From Proteobacteria bacterium UBA6729 (GTDB lineage: Bacteria; Pseudomonadota; Gammaproteobacteria; Porifericomitales; Porifericomitaceae), in NCBI GenBank assembly GCA_002454015.1, contig DKIB01000043.1:1-8054 (forward strand): DNA of 8,054 nt, in the 5' to 3' direction. A program made the translations under genes and the position numbers. Shown here piece by piece: positions 1-5,869 of this stretch. The first letter of the stretch is position 1; every line of letters begins with the position of its first letter. The notes beneath the pieces are model-generated. The model was not told the origin of the DNA. It was given only the letters and a program-made list of their open reading frames with translations, and did no database searches.

Positions 1-1
1 C

Positions 2-2302
2 AGTAGTGCCTCTCGTACCTTGAGTTTCCGTAATGTAGAGAATTTGCAGGGGAGCACAGCTGTGGACCGCTTTGTGCTGCAGGCGGGTCATGGTGGAAAT
101 ATCCTGGGCGGTGGGGGTGCAGATGTGTTTGAACTGGGCTTGAGGCTTGCAGATGATTCCTTCCCGGCAGCCATGGTGTCCGGCAGGACCGATGGGGAGG
201 CTGAGGGTGACCACTATCGGATTGGCCCCAGGGCACGGGTTTTTGCAGGTGAGGGCACCGCCGCTATTCAGGATACGGGTAGCGCTGGTGAGGATGTGAT
301 CAGCAGCGGGGACCCACAAGGCGGGATGTTTGCATCGGCTACAACGGATGCAGGCAGCTATGCAGGCAACACCAATCCGGACGAATCGACACAGTATGCG
401 GGCATAGAGCAATTAAGCGGCAATCCGGATACCCCCACGAATGTACTGGATTACAGTGGCAGCAATAGCCCGGTAACCTTTGTTCTGGAAGACTTCGAGT
501 CCAGGACGAACAGTGAGGGCGTGCAAAGGGGGTTATATTCTGGCAGGGTGATACAGCAGGAGGATGCTGACCGCAGGGAGTCGGCTTTTAATAACATTAA
601 TGTACTGCGGGGCAGGGTGCGGGATGGTACAATCCCGGATGATCCCGGGGATACCGTGCGGGGCATTATCAATGTTGCGGCGGTGTATACGATCCGCCCG
701 TTACGGGATGATGAGCTGGATGAGCACCAGATATCCCTGACCATTCCCAGGGATCGCAATCAGGGGACCTATCTGCCTGACAGTCCGACACTGGAGACTC
801 TGTCTGATGAGCAAAAACAGAGGGCCGCCCTGCAGCTGATTGCCATAGAGAATTTACAGGGAGGTGAGCAAGCGGACACCTTCAGCTTTGAGGACGGTGG
901 CCGTATAGATGGGCGTTTAAGCGGTGGCAGCGGGCAGGACGCAGAGGGGGTGGAGTTCGTGGATGTACTGGATCTGCAGTCCGTGTCGGCCCGGGCCACG
1001 GTGTATCTGTATGCGGAGCTGGATGATGCTGACATGCAGACCGGCACAGCTGGCAATGTGCAACTGGCGGGTGAGCCCGTAGTGGAGGCGGTCAGTAACT
1101 TTGATGGCATAGAGAAGATCAGCGCCATGGCGGCGACAGGAGGCGCAGGGGGTGCCGATCTGGTAGTGACACCCTTTGATATTCGCACGGATGCCGATGC
1201 AGCAACAGCGGGAGTGCAGGCACCAGCGGACCGCATCCTGATCATCAATGTTCCGGATGCTCCAGAAGACCCTCCGGCTGTTCCGGACCCGTCTACGGAG
1301 AGCCGGGTGACCCTGCCGGAGCTGGTGGATTTCCCGGGCACGGTGGTACTGGGAGGCACCCTGGTCCCTCCGGTGCTACCGGAAGCAGGGGGGGAGCGTA
1401 TGCCGTTGCCACTGGTGTTGCCCGAATTGGTCAGCACTCATGAGGTCTATGCAGAGCGTCTGGTTATCGCGGGTTCTGTGGGCGTATCCGGCTCCCTGGT
1501 GGTGTCGGGTAACACGGTAGTACTGGAGGCAGGGGCCAATCTGGCAGCGGGGGTGCCGGTGACAGGCACTGCAGGTGCGCGTATGCTGGCACCCCTGGAG
1601 ATGGCTGCGGGTTCCATGGGAGAGGTGACATTGCTGGCTACAGGTCAATCGGCGGAGGATGATTCGAGTGGCAATATAGAAGCGGGCGGCAGCATACAGG
1701 AACCCAATGTGATATATGCCGGCAGCGGTGTGCTTGTCGCCAGCCGTGCCGTGACCAACTCTGAGGCGCTGTTGCTGGAGTTCAACAATGGTGAACTGCA
1801 GTTTGCTGTGTCACAGAGTTTCTTCAATACATCCCGGCCCAGCATCCTCAGCCAGGCTCAGGGTGTGAATCTCGCCGCTACCGTGAGCGGATTTATTGAA
1901 TTGAATGGTCTGGGTGCGACCGGGTTTTTGATCGTATTCGTCAATCCGGCAGGATTGTTGACAGGCTCTATCGGTGTGGTGGTGATAGATGTCAGCCTGT
2001 TTGAAGAAGAACTGACGCTGTTCGGTACCATCGGTGACGGGATTGCCAAGAGTCTCTCGCAGTGCGAGGAGGAGGAAGGTTGCGTGCCCAATATTTCTTT
2101 GCAGGAGATGGAGCAGTTAATCATGCGGTTGCGTACCCGTATTACGCAGTTGGAGAATCAGCTGCTGGATATTTTGCGGGACAGCAAGGCAGCAAGGCAG
2201 CGGCAGAAACTGCGCAGCCTGCTGGCGGGCCTGGTTGACCAGTTGCACAAGCTCCTGCAGTATCGCGAGGAATATATGGAATATTACGGGGAGTCCGTCT
2301 GA
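2..2302 (+). CDS. C-terminal part of a large repeat-containing, probably secreted or surface protein (5' truncated)
   Basis: The frame is open to the window edge. The first possible start (TTG at 20) has no ribosome binding site, so this is very likely the tail of a much longer gene. Numbering from that TTG, there are four degenerate copies of a 'GIExLxGG..AD' type unit, near residues 5-38, 126-155, 272-320 and 359-390. The best copies read IENLQGGEQADTFSF and NILGGGGADVFEL. They resemble Gly/Asp-rich repeats of giant adhesin-like proteins, including LEPR-XLL type proteins, but show no clean RTX calcium nonapeptides. Pro-rich linkers (about 411-425 and 437-475) lead into a Val/Gly-rich stretch that could be beta-strand or beta-helix (about 480-570). 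A hydrophobic segment follows (about 633-660), then a Cys pair (682, 688) around an acidic run, and a predicted coiled coil from about 694 to the end (MRLRTRITQLENQLLDIL). Surface location is inferred. The function is unknown, and the C-terminal part does not match a family I can name. Confidence 0.75.
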   Translation, partial: SSASRTLSFRNVENLQGSTAVDRFVLQAGHGGNILGGGGADVFELGLRLADDSFPAAMVSGRTDGEAEGDHYRIGPRARVFAGEGTAAIQDTGSAGEDVISSGDPQGGMFASATTDAGSYAGNTNPDESTQYAGIEQLSGNPDTPTNVLDYSGSNSPVTFVLEDFESRTNSEGVQRGLYSGRVIQQEDADRRESAFNNINVLRGRVRDGTIPDDPGDTVRGIINVAAVYTIRPLRDDELDEHQISLTIPRDRNQGTYLPDSPTLETLSDEQKQRAALQLIAIENLQGGEQADTFSFEDGGRIDGRLSGGSGQDAEGVEFVDVLDLQSVSARATVYLYAELDDADMQTGTAGNVQLAGEPVVEAVSNFDGIEKISAMAATGGAGGADLVVTPFDIRTDADAATAGVQAPADRILIINVPDAPEDPPAVPDPSTESRVTLPELVDFPGTVVLGGTLVPPVLPEAGGERMPLPLVLPELVSTHEVYAERLVIAGSVGVSGSLVVSGNTVVLEAGANLAAGVPVTGTAGARMLAPLEMAAGSMGEVTLLATGQSAEDDSSGNIEAGGSIQEPNVIYAGSGVLVASRAVTNSEALLLEFNNGELQFAVSQSFFNTSRPSILSQAQGVNLAATVSGFIELNGLGATGFLIVFVNPAGLLTGSIGVVVIDVSLFEEELTLFGTIGDGIAKSLSQCEEEEGCVPNISLQEMEQLIMRLRTRITQLENQLLDILRDSKAARQRQKLRSLLAGLVDQLHKLLQYREEYMEYYGESV
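2288..2293 (+). promoter_or_regulatory. Ribosome binding site for the TVP38-like gene
   Basis: GGGGAG lies inside the last codons of the upstream gene and ends 9 bases before the GTG at 2303. It supports GTG 2303 as the real start although no intergenic space exists, and it suggests translational coupling between the two genes. Confidence 0.6.
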
Positions 2303-3004
2303 GTGTCTGCAGGTCTGCGTCTGAAGAAGCGCCTCCTGTTTCTGTTGTTGCCGGTTGCTGTTGTCGGTGGCTTGTGGTTTGCCGGTGCATTCCCGGATCT
2401 GGACTGGCTCCGGCAACAGCAGGCCACACTGGCAGCCTTTTATACGTCCCGACCGGTGCTGAGCGCAGTGCTGTACCTGTTGGTTTATATCGCGCTGGCA
2501 GCCTTGTGTATGCCGGTTTCGGTGCCATTGACGCTGGCAGCCGGGGCCTTGTTCGGTTTGTACTGGGGCAGCTTGCTGGCCTCCTGCGCTGCTGTCATCG
2601 GAGCCACCCTGGCTTGCGCGGCCTCGCGTTATCTGTTCCGTGCCCAGGCCCGTGAGTATTTCGGCAAGCGGTTGCATGCCTTTGAGCGTGGCTTTGCACA
2701 GTATGGCACCTTCTATCTGCTGTCGTTGCGCCTGGTCCCGATATGTCCCTTTGTGGTAGTCAATCTGGTCATGGGATTGATGACGATGCGTCTGGGCACC
2801 TTTTTTCTGGTCAGCCAGCTCGGCATGTTGCCGATGACCGTGATCTATGTGAACGCCGGTACGCAGCTGGCAGCCATGCGCTCACTGCAAGATGTGCTGT
2901 CACCCGGTCTGGTGGGATCCCTGCTGCTGCTGGCCGCAGCACTGGCGGTGCTGCATCTGTTGCTGCGTCGCTTCAAACCCCGCACCACCCCCGGTTCCGA
3001 TTGA
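2303..3004 (+). CDS. TVP38/TMEM64 family (DedA-like, VTT domain) inner-membrane protein
   Basis: This 233-residue integral membrane protein has the VTT/SNARE-associated fold of the TVP38/TMEM64 group. Hydrophobic segments lie near residues 9-29, 53-75, 76-108 (probably a re-entrant pair), 136-160, 163-185 and 199-222. Family hallmarks are GALFG (81-85), SRY (108-110) and the RLVPICPF...N...G block (R143, P146, P149, N154, G158). The length is usual for the family. Members are implicated in lipid flipping and membrane or proton-motive-force homeostasis. The substrate cannot be read from the sequence. The GTG start immediately follows the TGA of the upstream gene and has a GGGGAG ribosome binding site. 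The start is supported by the short Lys/Arg-containing N-terminus before helix 1. Co-translation with the large repeat protein suggests one operon, but a functional link is only inference. Confidence 0.92.
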   Translation: MSAGLRLKKRLLFLLLPVAVVGGLWFAGAFPDLDWLRQQQATLAAFYTSRPVLSAVLYLLVYIALAALCMPVSVPLTLAAGALFGLYWGSLLASCAAVIGATLACAASRYLFRAQAREYFGKRLHAFERGFAQYGTFYLLSLRLVPICPFVVVNLVMGLMTMRLGTFFLVSQLGMLPMTVIYVNAGTQLAAMRSLQDVLSPGLVGSLLLLAAALAVLHLLLRRFKPRTTPGSD

Positions 3005-3010
3005 GCCCGC

Positions 3011-3040
3011 GGGGGTGTGGCAATGCCTATCGACACCCTC
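3011..3040 (+). terminator. Stem-loop just after the TVP38-like gene (possible terminator or 3' end stabiliser)
   Basis: GGGGGTGT (3011-3018) pairs with ACACCCTC (3033-3040) with one G-T wobble. This gives an 8-bp stem with a 14-base loop, and the loop contains a small GGCA/TGCC inner pairing. It begins 6 bases after the stop codon. No T-tract follows (the next bases are CCCATCC), so it is not a standard intrinsic terminator. It may protect the 3' end or lie upstream of a Rho-dependent end. Confidence 0.4.
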
Positions 3041-3150
3041 CCCATCCTGCTCAAGGCGCCTGCCGGGTTCGTATCGGTGCAGACTGTATCACTGCGTTCG
3101 GGTGTCGGCGCGGTGCAGGGGGATGCAAGATGACGACAGGTCTCCCGGGG

Positions 3151-3179
3151 CTTGCCGTGATCGGCTGGTGCACGGCAAG
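3151..3179. repeat. Perfect 9-bp inverted repeat in the intergenic region
   Basis: CTTGCCGTG (3151-3159) and CACGGCAAG (3171-3179) are perfect reverse complements separated by 11 bases. GACAGG also occurs on each side (3135-3140 and 3182-3187). No T-tract follows on either strand, so an intrinsic terminator is not supported. It could be a protein-binding site, a transcript hairpin or the remains of a terminator. The rest of 3041-3232 shows nothing I can support: no ORF with a ribosome binding site and no recognisable RNA gene. Confidence 0.5.
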
Positions 3180-3232
3180 TGGACAGGGTGGACCGACGGG
3201 GCATACCGGAGCGGGCGGGCGTGGGGTCGGTC

Positions 3233-3261
3233 TTGACTTGTGGGGGCTGGATATGCAGAAT
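3233..3261 (+). promoter_or_regulatory. Sigma70-type promoter for the tRNA-Ala/tRNA-Glu unit, with GC-rich discriminator
   Basis: A -35 box TTGACT (3233-3238, 5 of 6 to consensus) is separated by exactly 17 bases from a -10 box CAGAAT (3256-3261, 4 of 6). The following GCGGGGC (3262-3268) is a GC-rich discriminator of the kind found at stringently controlled stable-RNA promoters. Transcription would start near 3268-3269, leaving a leader of about 5 bases before the mature 5' end of tRNA-Ala at 3274. The assignment rests on spacing and position, not on experiment. If it is correct, the promoter also drives the downstream dehydrogenase and transporter genes. Confidence 0.65.
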
Positions 3262-3273
3262 GCGGGGCACTGT

Positions 3274-3349
<76 letters not shown>

Positions 3350-3350
3350 T

Positions 3351-3426
3351 GTCCCCATCGTCTAGAGGCCCAGGACACCGCCCTTTCACGGCGGCAACGG
3401 GGGTTCGAACCCCCCTGGGGACGCCA
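3351..3426 (+). tRNA. tRNA-Glu (anticodon UUC)
   Basis: This is a 76-base tRNA with encoded CCA, starting one base after the CCA of tRNA-Ala. The acceptor stem is GTCCCCA/TGGGGAC with discriminator G73. The anticodon stem CCGCC/GGCGG encloses CTTTCAC, with anticodon TTC at 3385-3387. The T arm is GGGGG-TTCGAAC-CCCCC. From memory it is nearly identical to the E. coli tRNA-Glu sequence. The CCA ends at 3426 and the next gene's ATG begins at 3429, with no terminator between them. Confidence 0.98.
3417..3421 (+). promoter_or_regulatory. Possible Shine-Dalgarno hidden in the tRNA-Glu acceptor stem
   Basis: GGGGA in the 3' strand of the tRNA-Glu acceptor stem lies 7 bases before the ATG at 3429. 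It is the only ribosome-binding-like sequence at a usable distance. In a folded tRNA these bases are paired with the 5' acceptor strand. After normal 3' processing they would be separated from the mRNA. Its use in translation is therefore inference. Confidence 0.3.
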
Positions 3427-3428
3427 TC

Positions 3429-4706
3429 ATGATCGATCGCTGCATATCTGTATCCGGGTTGGGCTACACAGGTCTGCCCTTGCTGGTGGCACTGGCTGAT
3501 CAAGTGCGTGCGGTCATCGGTCTGGAGGTGGATGCGGTTCGGGTGCAGGAGCTGCAAGCCGGGGTGGACCGTTCCGGTAGCGTGGATGCGGAGCGGCTGG
3601 CGGGTCTGGGGCCGTGTCTTACGCTGGACAGCAGCCGTCTGGTTGAGGCGGATTTTCATATCATTGCGGTGCCCACGCCTGTTGATCAGGCCTGTGAGCC
3701 GGATCTGGGGGCTTTGTTTGCTGCCACCGCCAGGGTGGGTGCGCAGCTGCGTCCGGGTGCCCGGGTGGTATACGAATCCACGGTATATCCGGGGTTGACC
3801 GAGGAGGAATGCATCCCCAGGCTGGAGCAGGCCTCGGGCCTGTGTTGTGGGCGGGATTTTGTGGTAGGGTACTCCCCGGAGCGGGTCAACCCCGGGGATG
3901 CCCTGCACAGTCTGGAACAGACCGTGAAGATCATTGCCTGTCCGGATGACGCGGTTCTGGAGGAGATGGCGGAGCTGTATGGTACGGTGGTGCAGGCGGG
4001 TCTGCACCGGGTCTCCCGTATCCGTGTGGCGGAGGCGGCCAAGGTGATCGAAAACACGCAGCGCGACATCAATATTGCCCTGATGAATGAGTTTGCCATG
4101 CTGTTTGAGCAGCTCGGCCTGGATACGGCGGATGTACTGGCGGCGGCTGGCAGCAAGTGGAACTTCATGCGTTACACTCCGGGTCTGGTTGGCGGACATT
4201 GCATCGGTGTGGACCCCTACTACCTGACCTGCAAGGCGCGCTCGGTCGGTTATGAGCCCCGCCTGATCCTCGCCGGGCGTGATATCAATGATGCCATGGG
4301 CGCGCATATTGCCCATCGGGTCATGCGGGAGCTGCTGCGCAGCGGCAGGCCGCTGGTGGTGACGGTGCTGGGGGTCAGTTTCAAGGCGGATGTGCCGGAT
4401 GTGCGCAACAGTCGCACCGTCGATCTGATCGCCGGATTGCGCGATTCCGGTGCACAGGTGCAGGTGCATGATCCGGTTGCCGATGCGGTCGCGTTACGCG
4501 CGGACCATGGTGTGGAAGTGGTGGCGGTTGAGGCCTTGCAGCCCGCCAGCGCAGTCGTACTGGCGGTACCCCACCGACAGTTTGTGGAGGCCTCCTGGGG
4601 GTTGATCCGCGCCCTGCTGCACGAGCAGGGCGGTATGGTCTTTGATGTCAAGTCCGTACTGCCACGTGAGCGGCTGCCCGCAGGGGTAAGCCTGTTGCGT
4701 CTGTAA
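3429..4706 (+). CDS. UDP-N-acetylhexosamine 6-dehydrogenase, TviB/WbpA type (nucleotide sugar dehydrogenase)
   Basis: This 425-residue member of the UDP-glucose/GDP-mannose dehydrogenase superfamily is predicted to oxidise C6 of a UDP-N-acetylhexosamine to the uronic acid with two NAD+. The product would feed surface polysaccharide synthesis in the cytoplasm. The N-terminal Rossmann motif is GLGYTGLP (10-17). Further motifs are PTPV (82-85), YESTVYPG (115-122), GYSPERVNPGD, and AAKVIENTQRDINIALMNE with the conserved Lys205. VGGHCIGVDPYYL carries the catalytic Cys258. The C-terminal UDP-binding domain begins near 312 and contains GVSFKADVPDVRNS (Lys319). YESTVYPG and IENTQRD favour the WbpA/WbpO/TviB branch over UDP-glucose dehydrogenase. 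Whether the substrate is GlcNAc or GalNAc cannot be told. ATG 3429 is the only start that keeps the NAD motif: upstream in frame there is no start codon before the TAG at 3363. It lies 2 bases after tRNA-Glu. No glycosyltransferase or epimerase gene is nearby. Confidence 0.93.
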   Translation: MIDRCISVSGLGYTGLPLLVALADQVRAVIGLEVDAVRVQELQAGVDRSGSVDAERLAGLGPCLTLDSSRLVEADFHIIAVPTPVDQACEPDLGALFAATARVGAQLRPGARVVYESTVYPGLTEEECIPRLEQASGLCCGRDFVVGYSPERVNPGDALHSLEQTVKIIACPDDAVLEEMAELYGTVVQAGLHRVSRIRVAEAAKVIENTQRDINIALMNEFAMLFEQLGLDTADVLAAAGSKWNFMRYTPGLVGGHCIGVDPYYLTCKARSVGYEPRLILAGRDINDAMGAHIAHRVMRELLRSGRPLVVTVLGVSFKADVPDVRNSRTVDLIAGLRDSGAQVQVHDPVADAVALRADHGVEVVAVEALQPASAVVLAVPHRQFVEASWGLIRALLHEQGGMVFDVKSVLPRERLPAGVSLLRL

Positions 4707-4708
4707 TG
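4704..4708 (+). promoter_or_regulatory. TAATG stop-start overlap coupling dehydrogenase and MFS gene
   Basis: The TAA of the dehydrogenase and the ATG of the transporter share one base. No good Shine-Dalgarno precedes this ATG at normal spacing (GGGGTAAG at 4682-4689 is too far upstream). The MFS gene is probably translated by ribosomes re-initiating after the dehydrogenase. Confidence 0.65.
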
Positions 4709-5869
4709 GGTGGCCTGCGGTGGCTGCTGCTGGGCAGTGGCGGCATGCTGCTGGCGGTATCCCTGGGTATACGCCAGTCCTTCGGCCTGTTCCTGCCGGA
4801 TTTTATGGAGGTCTATGCGGCGGGGGCCGGAACCTTCAGTCTGGCTATTGCCCTGCAGAATCTGACCTGGGGCCTGCTGGCACCGCTGTTCGGCCTGTGG
4901 GCAGACCAGCGGGGTGCGGGTCGGGTTGTGGTCGTGGGCGTGATCTTTTATACGGCAGGGCTGTTGCTGATGGGCCTTGGCCTCGGCCTGCCCGGCGGCC
5001 TGTTCGCCGGGCAGTTCATGATCGGCCTGGGGATGTCCGGGTGCGGGTTCTCTGTGGTGTTCGGCGCAGTGGCCCGTGCGGTGCCACAGCAGCAGCTGTC
5101 CATGGCGCTTGGCCTGGTCAGTGCGGGGGGTTCACTGGGGCAGTTTGTGGTGCCTGCACTGGTGGGTCCGTTGTTGCAGGCACTATCCTGGGAGGGAGTC
5201 CTGCAGGTGCTGGCCGGGGTGACTGCATTGCTGGTGTTGCCCGCCGTGGGTCTGCGGGAACACCCCGGGGGGGTCGCCTCCCCCCGCGCCTGGTCCCTGC
5301 GGGATTTTCCGGGGCGCGACTATGGTCTGCTGGGTGCGGGCTTTTTTGTATGTGGCCTGCAGGTGGTGTTCATCATGACGCATCTGCCTGCCTATCTTGT
5401 CGAGCAGGGCCTGGCCAGGCACTATGCGGCCTGGACCCTGGCGTTGATCGGCCTGTTCAATATCCTTGGCACGGTGGGCTGTGGCTGGCTGGGGGGCAAG
5501 CTGCGCAAAAAGAATATCCTCAGCTGCATCTATGTGCTGCGCAGTGTGGTTATTCTGGGCTTTATGGCGCTACCCGTACAGGGCTCCACGGCGCTGTTAT
5601 TCGGGGCACTGATGGGTTTGCTGTGGCTGGGCACCGTGCCACTGACCAGTGGACTGGTGGCGCAGCTGTGTGGTGCAGACCGTCTGGCGACCTTCTACGG
5701 GGTGACCTTTTTGTCGCACCAGCTGGGTTCCTTCTGTGGTGCCTGGCTGGGCGGTGTGGTGCGTGACTGGAGCGGTGATTACCAGCTCATGTGGTTGTTG
5801 GTGGGTCTGATGGGTCTGTTGGCGGCGGCCCTGCACTATCCGATTCGTGAGGCGGCACCGGCGCACTGA
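4706..5869 (+). CDS. MFS transporter, monocarboxylate/oxalate-formate antiporter-like
   Basis: This 387-residue major facilitator superfamily permease has about 12 hydrophobic segments, roughly at 8-28, 41-63, 74-92, 96-120, 133-158, 162-182, 207-228, 241-263, 272-290, 296-318, 330-352 and 361-379, with a basic cytoplasmic loop at 183-206. GIRQSFGLFLPDF (21-33), FSLAIALQNLTWGLLAP (44-60) and the loop 2-3 motif A GLWADQRGAGRV (63-74) are typical of the proteobacterial permease group related to monocarboxylate and oxalate/formate transporters. The substrate cannot be assigned from sequence. It overlaps the dehydrogenase stop by one base, so the two are probably co-translated, but a shared pathway is not obvious. 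It does not look like LplT, the lysophospholipid flippase that accompanies Aas in enterobacteria. Its last 27 codons plus stop are antisense to the tail of the convergent Aas-like gene. Confidence 0.9.
   Translation: MGGLRWLLLGSGGMLLAVSLGIRQSFGLFLPDFMEVYAAGAGTFSLAIALQNLTWGLLAPLFGLWADQRGAGRVVVVGVIFYTAGLLLMGLGLGLPGGLFAGQFMIGLGMSGCGFSVVFGAVARAVPQQQLSMALGLVSAGGSLGQFVVPALVGPLLQALSWEGVLQVLAGVTALLVLPAVGLREHPGGVASPRAWSLRDFPGRDYGLLGAGFFVCGLQVVFIMTHLPAYLVEQGLARHYAAWTLALIGLFNILGTVGCGWLGGKLRKKNILSCIYVLRSVVILGFMALPVQGSTALLFGALMGLLWLGTVPLTSGLVAQLCGADRLATFYGVTFLSHQLGSFCGAWLGGVVRDWSGDYQLMWLLVGLMGLLAAALHYPIREAAPAH

Noticed and set aside
20..22. TTG at 20 as the true start of the first gene
   Set aside because: The frame is open upstream to the window edge, there is no RBS, and residue 4 onward is already in the middle of a repeat unit.
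1388..1394. Seven-G run in the repeat gene (and another at 5267-5273 in the MFS gene) as phase-variation tracts
   Set aside because: Runs of seven G are expected by chance in DNA this GC-rich, are short for slipped-strand switching, and both genes are in frame across them.
769..1437. Minus-strand open frame of 222 codons inside the large repeat gene
   Set aside because: Ser/Thr/Pro low-complexity translation, no RBS or domain; antisense shadow.
2183..2198. Two tandem copies of AGCAAGGC
   Set aside because: Only two 8-bp units within the coiled-coil coding region, not in multiples of three; most likely chance.
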